Notes under the pieces: model-generated
The model's database searches: none
The model's input: the letters and a program-made list of their open reading frames with translations, nothing else
Told to the model about the DNA's origin: nothing
Source: Chloroflexota bacterium
GTDB taxonomy: Bacteria; Chloroflexota; Anaerolineae; Anaerolineales; Villigracilaceae
Assembly: GCA_016219545.1 (NCBI GenBank)
Contig: JACRMH010000025.1
Coordinates: forward strand, 62,001-126,000
Reading direction: 5' to 3'
DNA length: 64,000 nt
Shown: piece after piece, positions 9,190 through 20,974 of the stretch
How the letters are laid out: each line of letters begins with the position of its first letter
How positions within the stretch are numbered: position 1 is the stretch's first letter
Made by a program: the position numbers and the translations under genes

Positions 9190-9687
9190 TTATTTAATTT
9201 CACGCAAGTTGATTTCCATTGAGATATCCCCGTCCTTATGGTTATAGCTAGGGATTTCATAAAACCCAAGCTTTTTATAAAACGCGAAGGCACGCGTCTG
9301 CTCAGAACCAGTCTGCAAGCGGATATGGCTGTACCCTTTTGTCCGTGCAAATTCAAAGAGACGCTGGATGACTTGATATCCAATCCCTTTGCCGTGATAG
9401 GATTCCAACAGCCACATCCGTTTTAGTTCCGCAGTTTCAACATCCAACTTGCGGATCGCGCCAGTACCTACCAATGTATCGTCATCCAAAACAGCGAGAA
9501 ACAGCCCGTCATTTTGGAAGTAATGCGATTCGAAGTGATCCATGTCCGCAAATTCGCCATTTGACTCAAAATGACGGATGCTCTCTTCCAGAGTCCCGCT
9601 CCAGCCGTATATGCCATAGGCTACAGAAATAATGATACGTTTTGCGGCAGGGATTTCCTCGGGGTGAATGGGGCGAATTTTGATCAT
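9190..9687 (-). CDS. GNAT family N-acetyltransferase
   Basis: 165 residues with a single GNAT fold. Acetyl-CoA-binding motif A is MWLLESYHGKGIGYQVIQRL (about residues 91-110) and motif B is near AFAFYKKLGFYEIP (about 133-147). The substrate is unknown. TATACT on the minus strand (9699-9694) ends 6 bases before the ATG, indicating a leaderless transcript. It borders the accessory island but looks like a normal chromosomal gene. Confidence 0.85.
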   Translation of the reverse strand: MIKIRPIHPEEIPAAKRIIISVAYGIYGWSGTLEESIRHFESNGEFADMDHFESHYFQNDGLFLAVLDDDTLVGTGAIRKLDVETAELKRMWLLESYHGKGIGYQVIQRLFEFARTKGYSHIRLQTGSEQTRAFAFYKKLGFYEIPSYNHKDGDISMEINLREIK

Positions 9688-9773
9688 TCTCAGAGTATAG
9701 CAATAGCTACCTTTTCTTTCAAATAATATTTGCCGTATAATCTGACCATCACCTTGTTTTCGGGGAAACCCAC

Positions 9774-9887
9774 ACGATTGAAACTCGCAAACTGCGCGTT
9801 TTCCTTTGCCATTCCTCGCAAGATAAACCTATTGTCCGCGAACTTTACCAGCGACTCAACGCTGAAGGCTGGATGAATGAAATTTAA
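9774..9887 (+). pseudogene. TIR-domain gene remnant, copy 1
   Basis: The frame reads ETRKLRVFLCHSSQDKPI then VRELYQRLNAEGW and stops at TAA 9885-9887. This is the start of a TIR domain (beta-A strand, box-1-like LCHSSQD). The expected ATG is ACG here; the second copy at 10579 has ATG in the same context. The match ends at about 9874, where the RAYT segment begins. A shared upstream block (TATAAT at 9736-9741, GGGGAAACCCAC at 9762-9773) is also found before copy 2. TIR domains in bacteria are often NAD-cleaving defence effectors; this one is dead. Confidence 0.75.
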
Positions 9888-10413
9888 CCCGCAAAAACAT
9901 CACCGTCGTTCAATTCGCTTGAAAGAATATGATTATTCTCAAGCGGGAGCATATTATGTCACGATTGATGTGCAAAATCGGGAATGTCTGCTTGGCGAAA
10001 TCGTAAATTACGAAATGATCTTGAATGAAGCGGGGGAAATGGTTAGCGAACAATGGAATGCATTGCTCGAAAGATTTCCCAGCATTGAATTAGATGTTTA
10101 CCAAGTCATGCCCAATCATTCTCATGGAATCATTGTTGTCATCGAAAATGTGGATCCCCAAAACATCGTCGTCCAAAATAAGAAACCCACATTGGGCGAT
10201 ATCATTGGCGCGTTCAAATCAATCACAACCCACGAATACATCCTTGGCGTGGATAATAAACATTGGCCGCAATTTTACAAACGCCTGTGGCAAAGAAATT
10301 ATTATGAACATGTCATTCGCGATGAGACGGATTTGAATCGAATTCGCGATTATATTCAATCCAATCCCGCCAATTGGGATGAAGATGGGGAAAATCCAAA
10401 CCGCATTCCGTAG
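9877..10413 (+). CDS. REP-associated tyrosine transposase (RAYT, IS200-like Y1)
   Basis: 178 residues of the Y1 HUH family. The N-terminus RRSIRLKEYDYSQAGAYYVT is typical of this group, the metal-binding HUH motif is HSH in VMPNHSHGIIVV (about residues 83-94), and the likely catalytic Tyr is in QRNYYEHVIR (about 145-154). Such enzymes are single-copy, domesticated relatives of IS200 that act on REP palindromes. The stop codon TAG (10411-10413) is part of the REP GTAGGGGCG at 10410, and a second inverted REP follows at 10505. It interrupts a TIR gene remnant. All catalytic residues seem present, so activity is possible. Confidence 0.88.
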   Translation: MKFNPQKHHRRSIRLKEYDYSQAGAYYVTIDVQNRECLLGEIVNYEMILNEAGEMVSEQWNALLERFPSIELDVYQVMPNHSHGIIVVIENVDPQNIVVQNKKPTLGDIIGAFKSITTHEYILGVDNKHWPQFYKRLWQRNYYEHVIRDETDLNRIRDYIQSNPANWDEDGENPNRIP

Positions 10414-10529
10414 GGGCGACCCTTGTGGTCGCCCTGTTACATGTAAACACCTTGTATTTTGGAAATATTTTGTTTGAATGAAATGTTGTGTGAAAATGGA
10501 ACAAGGGCGGGCACAAGGCCCGCCCCTAC
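10410..10529. repeat. Inverted REP pair (BIME-like) downstream of the RAYT gene
   Basis: Left REP 10410-10440 begins GTAGGGGCGACC and folds on itself (GGGCGACC/GGTCGCCC). Right REP 10505-10529 is the inverse orientation (GGGCGGGC-acaa-GGCCCGCCC-CTAC). The about 65 bases between them are AT-rich and hold no gene. The same arms recur inside metG (12242-12304) and a GTAGGGACACG version at 30661. Confidence 0.8.
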
Positions 10530-10820
10530 AAATTCTGCCGTATAATTTGACCAACCACCAACACTTGGGGAAACCCACATGACCGAAACCTGTAAACTCC
10601 ACGTTCTCCTCTGCCATATCATGCCCGTAGGGTATTCCTCGCAAAACAAACGCATTGTCCGTGAACTCTACTAACGACTTAACGCCGAAGGATGGATTGA
10701 TCCGTGGTTGGATGTGGAAAAACACCTCTATACCCAAGGTCGGAAAACAAAAATAGAGAAGTTGATTGATAGTTTTGACATTTAAATAAAATCTGCAACG
10801 TTTATGACAGGAGAAATATT
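10414..10820. other. 407-base stretch: REP pair and degenerate TIR remnant
   Basis: Contains the REP pair, then a block shared with the region before TIR copy 1 (TATAAT at 10541-10546, GGGGAAACCCAC near 10567-10578), then the second TIR remnant (10579-10785). GGAGAAAT at about 10810-10817 is the ribosome binding site of the next gene. Confidence 0.7.
10579..10785 (+). pseudogene. TIR-domain gene remnant, copy 2
   Basis: From ATG 10579 the frame reads MTETCKLHVLLCH, then a six-residue insertion (IMPVGY), SSQNKRIVRELY, an in-frame TAA (10672-10674, where copy 1 has CAG), then RLNAEGWIDPWLDVEKHL and a short tail to TAA at 10785. EGWIDPWLD followed by EK is the normal TIR sequence that copy 1 lost. 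The insertion, nonsense codon and early end mark a decayed gene. About 100 bases upstream and in the first 30 codons align with copy 1. Confidence 0.75.
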
Positions 10821-11633
10821 ATGGGCGCATTTGTTAATCACGAATTTGAAAAAGGTTTTTTTCTTGATGAAGAGCACCTTCGAAAGATAAACGATATTCT
10901 GGTAACAAGAACTCAGCAGGACAATCTAAATTGCAAACCACTGTACAAGGTCTATCGGGCAGATACTTTTACATATACGACAGAAGATGTCCAGCAAATA
11001 TTGTCTGAAACAAATGCTGAATGGCAGAAAATTACTCGTATTGTAGTGAGCTTGAATGACAAAGAATTTTCCCTTATCTTAGATTTTAACCCATTGCAAA
11101 CTACCAAGCTTCACATTGAGGGCGATGAACGTGACAAAGTCTTCCTGCTTTTTTCAGAACTGCGGCAATATTTATCTAATGAAGTGAATATATTAAAGAA
11201 AAATATCCTCGACAAGAAAAATACCAAAATATTTTCATTGATACTTTTTTCTGTTTATATGATCTGGGCATTCTCAAACCTATTTGAGGGTAGTACTAAC
11301 GAATCAGTTAACGCTGTTTTAGCAAGCAATGAAGCAAATATGAAGTTAAACTTTTTGATTGAGAGATATACAACCAATAGCTTTTCAAAATACAACCCAA
11401 CTTTCTATGGACTTATTTTGGTTATGCTTATCACTATGTTTGATGAATATATTTTGAAAATGTTGTTCGTGCCAATTAATTATTTGTTTCCAAGTTATTT
11501 GTTCTTGTTTGGTAAAGAAATTGATAGACACGTAAAAAGAATGACCTTGAAGCAAAACTTACTGTGGGGCGTAATAATTTCGTCAATCATCAGTTTAGTG
11601 ACTGGATTTGTTGTTTGGGTGGTTACCAAATAA
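10821..11633 (+). CDS. Unrecognised membrane protein
   Basis: 270 residues of unknown family. A soluble N-terminal half of about 130 residues, with a helical end (LLFSELRQYLSNEVNILKKN), is followed by three likely membrane helices: about 139-158 (FSLILFSVYMIWAFSNLF), 195-214 (FYGLILVMLITMFDEYILKM) and 246-268 (LLWGVIISSIISLVTGFVVW). Codon use is clearly more AT-rich than its neighbours, suggesting transfer. A good GGAGAAAT ribosome binding site precedes the ATG. It lies between TIR remnants and could be part of a lost defence cassette, but no motif shows this. Confidence 0.7.
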   Translation: MGAFVNHEFEKGFFLDEEHLRKINDILVTRTQQDNLNCKPLYKVYRADTFTYTTEDVQQILSETNAEWQKITRIVVSLNDKEFSLILDFNPLQTTKLHIEGDERDKVFLLFSELRQYLSNEVNILKKNILDKKNTKIFSLILFSVYMIWAFSNLFEGSTNESVNAVLASNEANMKLNFLIERYTTNSFSKYNPTFYGLILVMLITMFDEYILKMLFVPINYLFPSYLFLFGKEIDRHVKRMTLKQNLLWGVIISSIISLVTGFVVWVVTK

Positions 11634-11667
11634 TTATGCTGAATTATTTATGCCAAATAGCCTCGAC

Positions 11668-11712
11668 CTCAAATTTTGCGCCTTCCTCCGTTATTTTTCG
11701 CAAGATAATTAA
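11668..11712 (+). pseudogene. Possible third TIR remnant (very short)
   Basis: By eye, 11671-11709 matches the box-1 region of TIR copy 1 at about 27 of 39 positions and translates as KFCAFLRYFSQDN before a stop. This is short and could be chance; it is supported only by two clearer copies within 2 kb. Confidence 0.35.
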
Positions 11713-11713
11713 A

Positions 11714-11744
11714 AAACTCGGATGCCATTGCGGCATCCGAGTTT
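11714..11744 (-). terminator. metG terminator (bidirectional)
   Basis: Perfect 13-bp stem (11714-11726 with 11732-11744) and 5-base loop. On the minus strand it is followed by a T-run, directly after the metG stop codon at 11748; it also closes the plus-strand island. Confidence 0.85.
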
Positions 11745-11747
11745 CAT

Positions 11748-13601
11748 TTACTTCCCTAACCTTCCCCGTTCCATATCAACTACTTCATTCTCCAACTTCT
11801 TAAACAGCGGACCCGGTTGATTCAACTTCTTCCCGGGCTGTAAATTGCTTGGCTTCCATTGCAAGCCTTCAACAGGTTTGTACCTAAGCACCGTATGCTC
11901 GCCAAGTGAGTCTTTGACCGTTTCGGTGGATTGCTCGCCGAAGAGCGGAGTCTCGTAATTGAAGAAACCGTGCAATTTTTCGCAGGTGAAGGGCAGGAAG
12001 GGGGCGAACATCACCTTGAGCGAGTCAATGGCTTTGAGCGCGGTGTAGACTGTCTTCGACGCGCCTTCCTTGTCCACTTTGATGGCAGACCACGGCGCGT
12101 TGGTGTCGAGATATTGATTGACCACGGTGGCGAGTTTCATCGTCTCGCTCAATGCAGAGCGCAGGCGCACGGCATCGAGTTCCGCGCCGACAGAGTTAAA
12201 TCCATTTTCGATGGTCTTCAACAATTCAAGATCGGCATCCCGTAGGGGCGCGGTCTCCGCGCCTTTTTGTTGTGCGCCCTCGGGCGGAGTAACCCCGCCC
12301 CTACCCATATCATCCAATGAGGGCACATGCCCATCCCAATTCTTATAACAAAACGCCAGCACGCGGTTCGCGAGGTTGCCCCAGGTCGCCACCAATTCAT
12401 TGTTGTTGCGCGCCACGAACTCCGCCCAATCCCAATCGCTATCCTTACTTTCGGGCATGTTGACGGTCAGGTAATAGCGCAGGGCATCCGGGTCGAAGCG
12501 GGTCAGCGCGTCGCGTCCCCACACCGCCCAATTGCGCGAGCCGCTAATCTTCTTGCCTTCGAGGTTCATAAATTGATTGGCGGGCACGTCATACGGCAGG
12601 ATGAGCGGGATTTCTTCGCCCGCGAAAATTTCCATGAAGGCGCTTCCGACTCCCATTAACTCGGCGGGCCACAAGGATGTATGGAAGAAGATATTGTCCT
12701 TGCCGATAAAATGATATTGCTTCGCATTTGGATTTGTCCACCAATCACGCCACGCTTCGCCATTACCCGACACCTGACTCCACTCAATTGGGGCGGAGAG
12801 ATACCCGATCACTGCTTCAAACCACACGTAGAGTTTTTTCGTTTCCCAGCTTGGGTCACTGACCGGGACGGGGATGCCCCAATCCAGGTCACGGGTGATC
12901 GCGCGTGGTTTGAGTCCCTCGGCTTCGATCTTCCGCAGCGATTCGCCCAAAACCGTATCGCGCAAATATTCCGCGCGATCCTTGAGATATTTGATGACAT
13001 CGGGTTCGAGCTTCGAGAGGTCAATGAAGAAATGCTCGGTGTCGCGCAGTTCAGGTGAAGATGTATCGCCCTCGACCTTTGATTTCGGGTTGACCAGTTT
13101 GGTGGGGTCGAGCACATTTCCGCAGGTGTCGCATTGATCGGAGCGCGCGCCGTCGGTGCCGCAGATGTAGCAAGTCCCTTCGATGTAGCGGTCAGGCAGG
13201 AAGCGATTTAATCCGGGCGAGAACCATTGCGGTTCCGTCTTCTTGAAGAGGAATCCATTCTTCTGTAACGCCAAAAAGATACTCTGTGAAACTTTGAAAT
13301 GGTTTTCGCTGTGCGTAGTGGTATACAGATCGTACGAAATGCCGATCTGCTTGAACAGGTCAATGAAACCTTCGTGATAGAACTTGTAGACTTCCTCGAC
13401 CGGCTTGCCGAGTTTGTCCGCGCTCATGGTAACGGGCGTGCCGTGCGAGTCGGTGCCTGTGATCATCAGCACCTTGTTCCCCTTGAGACGGTGATAGCGC
13501 GCGGCAATGTCGCCGGGCAGGTGCGAACCCGTCAGGTTTCCGACATGGATTTCAGCATTGGCATAAGGCCAGGCGACTGCAATTAAGATATTTTCATTCA
13601 T
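11748..13601 (-). CDS. metG: Methionyl-tRNA synthetase with an in-frame REP insertion
   Basis: Class I synthetase charging tRNA-Met (617 residues). Seen: HIGH motif PYANAEIHVGNLTGS (10-24), zinc knuckle CYICGTD...CDTCGN near residues 145-165, and KKISGSRNWAVWG near 350, a variant KMSKS loop. The anticodon-binding helical domain has RNNNELVATWGNLANR. Residues about 433-454 (GRGGVTPPEGAQQKG, then AETAPLRD) are encoded by a 63-base REP pair that keeps the frame at the junction to the C-terminal domain. There is no C-terminal tRNA-binding EMAP-like domain; the protein ends soon after. The start ATG 13601 has GGAGG upstream. Expression seems to be controlled by the leader peptide and attenuator at 13714-13866. 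Confidence 0.95.
   Translation of the reverse strand: MNENILIAVAWPYANAEIHVGNLTGSHLPGDIAARYHRLKGNKVLMITGTDSHGTPVTMSADKLGKPVEEVYKFYHEGFIDLFKQIGISYDLYTTTHSENHFKVSQSIFLALQKNGFLFKKTEPQWFSPGLNRFLPDRYIEGTCYICGTDGARSDQCDTCGNVLDPTKLVNPKSKVEGDTSSPELRDTEHFFIDLSKLEPDVIKYLKDRAEYLRDTVLGESLRKIEAEGLKPRAITRDLDWGIPVPVSDPSWETKKLYVWFEAVIGYLSAPIEWSQVSGNGEAWRDWWTNPNAKQYHFIGKDNIFFHTSLWPAELMGVGSAFMEIFAGEEIPLILPYDVPANQFMNLEGKKISGSRNWAVWGRDALTRFDPDALRYYLTVNMPESKDSDWDWAEFVARNNNELVATWGNLANRVLAFCYKNWDGHVPSLDDMGRGGVTPPEGAQQKGAETAPLRDADLELLKTIENGFNSVGAELDAVRLRSALSETMKLATVVNQYLDTNAPWSAIKVDKEGASKTVYTALKAIDSLKVMFAPFLPFTCEKLHGFFNYETPLFGEQSTETVKDSLGEHTVLRYKPVEGLQWKPSNLQPGKKLNQPGPLFKKLENEVVDMERGRLGK
12242..12304. repeat. REP pair (BIME) inside metG
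   Basis: GTAGGGGCGCGG begins the left unit at 12242, and the right unit ends CCCCGCCCCTAC at 12304, in inverse orientation. The length is 63 bases, exactly 21 codons, with no stop on the minus strand. The arms match the REPs next to the RAYT gene at 10410-10529. Confidence 0.85.
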
Positions 13602-13764
13602 TCGTGCCTCCGTATATTTTTACCACAAAGGGTCACGAAGTTTCACTAAGGAAGTTCTTTTTAAACCTTCGTGCCCCTTTGTGTACTTCGTGGTGAAAAA
13701 TGTATTTACAAACAAAAAGGCTGTCCGCAAAATGGACAGCCCGTATTCGTTCAGGGGTAAAACC
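13602..13764. other. metG 5' leader region
   Basis: Between the leader peptide and metG lie the attenuator hairpin (13714-13742) and a long imperfect inverted repeat at about 13622-13697 (ACCACAAAGGGTCACGAAG on one side, CCTTTGTGTACTTCGTGGTG on the other), a CCACGAAG-type dispersed intergenic repeat. The metG ribosome binding site GGAGG is next to the start. Confidence 0.65.
13714..13742 (-). terminator. metG attenuator terminator with antiterminator partner
   Basis: Minus strand: GGCTGTCC (13741-13734 extended by C-G) pairs with GGACAGCC (13726-13719) around a 7-base loop, followed by T5 (13718-13714). It lies between the Met-rich leader peptide and metG. Its left arm ACGGGCTGTCC (13744-13734) can instead pair with GGAAAGCACGT (13778-13768), the last codons of the leader peptide, with 9 of 11 pairs. 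Confidence 0.7.
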
Positions 13765-13866
13765 CTAACGTGCTTTCCAATCGGCGCGGCAGAACATCTC
13801 CATTCGCATCATACTGCGCATGGCCATGGTAATTGCCACCATTGGGAAAGCGGGTTTCGTATTCAT
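13765..13866 (-). CDS. Met-rich leader peptide of metG
   Basis: 33 codons: MNTKPAFPMVAITMAM then RSMMRMEMFCRADWKAR. Eight of 33 residues are Met, six of them within codons 14-24. It precedes a terminator and metG, the arrangement of amino-acid attenuators: ribosomes stalled at Met codons would leave the last four codons free to pair with the terminator's left arm. No ribosome binding site is present; TAAACT (13879-13874) ends 7 bases before the ATG, so a leaderless start is inferred. It is not a T-box, because no TGGNACCGCG sequence is visible. A chance Met-rich reading frame remains possible. Confidence 0.65.
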   Translation of the reverse strand: MNTKPAFPMVAITMAMRSMMRMEMFCRADWKAR

Positions 13867-13902
13867 GGGGCGTAGTTTACTACGCCCTGTGCTGTGTTGC
13901 AA
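13867..13902 (-). promoter_or_regulatory. Promoter of the metG leader peptide
   Basis: Minus strand TTGCAA (13902-13897), 17-base spacer, TAAACT (13879-13874), then 7 bases to the leader ATG at 13866. A 20-base palindrome (13868-13887, GGGCGTAGTAAACTACGCCC) covers the -10 box and could be an operator. Confidence 0.5.
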
Positions 13903-14038
13903 GTCCAAAATCGAATTCTTAATTGGGGATTTGTCCGCCTCAAAAAGTTACCAGACTGCAAGTTTATTGGAGAGATGATTGTGCTAAACTTGGCGTTATA
14001 GAAATAAGATTTTCCTTGGAGCAACTCTGGAGGAAGAC

Positions 14039-18175
<4,137 letters not shown>

Positions 18176-19350
18176 CCTGCCGCGATAATAACAACCCCAT
18201 CACCATAACAAACACGATCAGTGTGTTGCCCAAACTCCATAGGTCCCTGGATGTCAATGCGTGTTGCGCTAGAGCGAACAGGGAATACAGGTCAAGCACG
18301 ATCAAAAATAGAAACGCATAAATATAACTCTTGGTTCTGGTCACCAGCATACCGATCACCCACACCATTGGGATGATATACGGAAGCTGGTCATACGACC
18401 ATAGATAAATAGTCGAAATGAATGCAATGGGGATAATGACGTTGAACGCCTCCCATGCTTTGAGCTTGGAGTGGTTCTTCCAAAGGAAGAGTCCACCCAA
18501 CGCAAGCAGGAGCAGGCTCAAAGTCCCGCCCAGAAGCGTGGAGCAGGGTGACGCGCCTTTGCAGATCAAATGGGAATATGCCCACACATTCGAATGGACT
18601 CCCTGAGTCCGATCCATCACCGCTTGAGTTGCGCCAAAAAACTTGATCACCCACATTGAGTCTTGCATCATGCCAAGTACCAGTAATGCGATCCCGCCAA
18701 TCGCTACACCGTAGATCACCTTCCAATCGCGGCGCGCCAAAAACCAAATTCCAGCGAGGATCAGGATCGTCAATCCCTGCGGCGGTTTGAGAATGGTCAA
18801 CGAGAGGACAATGCCGGCGAGAAGTGATCTATCTTTTTCAAATAAAAGGATCGCTCCCAATATTGCCAGCAATGTCAGCGCGCCAAGGGAACCTGTGTGC
18901 AGGGTAAGGTAAAGAGGACCAAAGAAAAACATGGAAGCAAATATGGGAATCAGCAACCTTCTGGCCGCAGTCTCCTTCCATTGATTGAGGAGCAGAAAAA
19001 TTGTCAGTGCAACGATGGAGAGTGTGATGACCTGCCATGTTATATAAGCATTGGGTAATGAGAGCAGACCGAAGGGAATACAGAAGATCGCCAGCGGTAA
19101 CGGGTAGGGAAATATTTTATTGGGCTGCCATTTGATGCCGTAAGTTTCATGCCCCGCAAGATATTGCGCTTCGTTATAAGGATTTTCACCTTCCAGCAAC
19201 ATGCGCCCCGAAAGCCAGAAGAAGGTGAAGTTTGAACTTTGAAAATCAAAGCTGGTGTAACTGATTCTTGCGCGGATGAAGATCATTCCCCCAAGCAGAA
19301 TAATGGTAACGATTGCGCCAAGTGTTTTTTTGAGTGAGTCTTTCATAAAA

Positions 19351-19406
19351 TGTAACGCGACATTTATGTCGCCATTTAAACCATGCGACATAAATGTCGC
19401 GTTACA
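19351..19406. repeat. 22-bp perfect inverted repeat (GCGACATTTATGTCGC type)
   Basis: Arms 19351-19372 and 19385-19406 are exact complements, with a 12-base loop. Each arm contains a nearly self-complementary GCGACATTTATGTCGC core. It lies between DUF177 and the GT87 gene. A diverged copy is at 52631-52684. Confidence 0.85.
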
Positions 19407-19409
19407 GTA

Positions 19410-19916
19410 TTACAACAAATCTTTAAGTTTGGCAAACGGCGAATCGTTATCTTCGGGGTGATGTCCGCAATCTTTCTCGTTCAGGTTCTGACCACACTCG
19501 ATGCATAATCCCTGGCAATCCGGTTTGCAGATAGGGCTGATGGGCACTTCCAAAAGCGCATACTCGCGGAGCATTTCAGCCAGGTCAATGTGGGCGTCTT
19601 CCGGCAGGATCAATTCTGATTCGGTCTCGGAGCGTTTATCGAATGCATACAATTCGGTAAATGACCAATCGAGTTCATGTTCAAAATCTTGCAGACAGCG
19701 TACACACATCAAAGTAGTTTCAGCGGAGAAATCCGCTTGCAGGACGAGACCTTGCGGCGTTCTGCCTATATTTGCAATGCCATCGAAATTGCGCAGTTCA
19801 AGGTCATCGCCGAGGACGATCTTCTCGAACGCAAACGGGAAATCATGACTGCGTCCGATCTCTTCATGGGCAATAAAGCCGACATTTATACGGAAGGGTT
19901 TTTTAGGGCTGGGCAT
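19410..19916 (-). CDS. DUF177 / YceD family protein
   Basis: 168 residues. The family has C-x2-C pairs (here MCVRCLQDF, about 71-79, and CKPDCQGLCIECGQNL, about 130-145) that probably bind a metal; family members affect 23S rRNA accumulation and normally precede rpmF (L32). Here no rpmF follows: the next 60 bases are a palindrome and then a membrane glycosyltransferase. No ribosome binding site is obvious before the ATG. Confidence 0.85.
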   Translation of the reverse strand: MPSPKKPFRINVGFIAHEEIGRSHDFPFAFEKIVLGDDLELRNFDGIANIGRTPQGLVLQADFSAETTLMCVRCLQDFEHELDWSFTELYAFDKRSETESELILPEDAHIDLAEMLREYALLEVPISPICKPDCQGLCIECGQNLNEKDCGHHPEDNDSPFAKLKDLL

Positions 19917-19920
19917 GGGA

Positions 19921-19989
19921 GTTTAGTTAGCTAGTCTGCTAGTTTACTGGTTTGCTAGTCAACCAGAAGACCGGTCAACTAGTGAACTA
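19921..19989. repeat. CTAGT-rich degenerate repeat, copy 1
   Basis: About 70 bases built from short CTAGT, CTGGT and TTTACTGG units, forming imperfect inverted repeats between DUF177 and the polyprenyl synthase. A similar sequence is at 50161-50213. Confidence 0.6.
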
Positions 19990-19990
19990 A

Positions 19991-20974
19991 TCAGACTTTT
20001 CTATCAACAATATATTTGGCGAGGTTTTCCAGCGCATCGCGTTCAGCGCAATTATGCATAGTCGAAAGGATGGCAAGCGCACGGTCAATGTGCTGATCGG
20101 CTTCGAGCATGGCTTTCTTGGTGGCGTTGCTGGCGCGGATGTTGTCCACGAGGCGGGTCATGTTTTCGTTGTTGGTCCAGCCGCCATTGGGCAGGGACTG
20201 AACATCAGGGTCTTCTGGATGTGCCTCAGCGTAGTAAATGGCCGGCAGGGTCACGAGTCCATTCAGCAGGTCAGAACCGAGCGGCTTGCCGACCGTGTTT
20301 TGGTCACCGTTGAAATCGAGGATGTCGTCCACAATTTGGAATGCCATGCCGATCTGATAACCAAAGTCACGCATGGATTCAATTGTGCTTTCATTGGCGG
20401 TACTGACCATGGCCCCGCCGCGCGAAGTCAGCTCGAACAACGATGCAGTCTTGGCATAAATTCGTTTGTAGTAATTGTCGCGGCTGACCAGTCCTCGCGA
20501 GGTGAACATTTGCGAGAGTTCGCCATTGACGATGGTCGCCAGCGTTTCAGAAAATAACTTCATCAACGGCAGGTGATCCACTTCAGCGGCGAGGATGGCG
20601 GCACGCGCAAAAAGAAAATCACCGGTCAACACCGTAGCGGGCGGCGACCAGCGCGCATTCAACGTAGCCATGCCCCGGCGGAGCAACGCGCCGTCAATCA
20701 AGTCGTCATGTACCAGCGTGGCGGTGTGAAGCAATTCAACAGCCGCGCCGAAGGTGACGAGTCTTTCAAGGGGCGCACCCAGCATGTTCCCGACGAGCAG
20801 GCTCACGGTCGGGCGGACGCGTTTGCCTCCAGCCGCAAGTAAGTGCTCAAGAGCCGCACGCAAGTCGGAATGCGTCTCATCCGCCTGCTGCCGCATTCGG
20901 TCTTCAACGAGTTTTATTTCTTCCTGTACAGTTGATATAAAAGTTACTGCGCTCAAATCAGTCTCCCCATGCAA
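19991..20974 (-). CDS. Polyprenyl diphosphate synthase (E-isoprenyl type)
   Basis: 327 residues. Makes a long-chain all-trans isoprenyl diphosphate for menaquinone or other quinone side chains; chain length cannot be read off. The first Asp-rich motif is LVHDDLIDGA (DDxxD, about residues 91-96) and the second is QIVDDILDFNGD (about 215-226). GGKRVRP, the substrate-binding motif, is near residue 52. The start overlaps the end of tatD by 17 bases, so the two are probably co-transcribed. It resembles hepT/ispB-type enzymes. Confidence 0.93.
   Translation of the reverse strand: MHGETDLSAVTFISTVQEEIKLVEDRMRQQADETHSDLRAALEHLLAAGGKRVRPTVSLLVGNMLGAPLERLVTFGAAVELLHTATLVHDDLIDGALLRRGMATLNARWSPPATVLTGDFLFARAAILAAEVDHLPLMKLFSETLATIVNGELSQMFTSRGLVSRDNYYKRIYAKTASLFELTSRGGAMVSTANESTIESMRDFGYQIGMAFQIVDDILDFNGDQNTVGKPLGSDLLNGLVTLPAIYYAEAHPEDPDVQSLPNGGWTNNENMTRLVDNIRASNATKKAMLEADQHIDRALAILSTMHNCAERDALENLAKYIVDRKV

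Noticed and set aside
13622..13697. CCACGAAG inverted repeat as a regulatory RNA of metG
   Set aside because: It resembles a common dispersed intergenic repeat, and the attenuator lies upstream of it.
13602..13866. T-box riboswitch before metG
   Set aside because: No TGGNACCGCG T-box sequence or specifier-stem layout could be seen.
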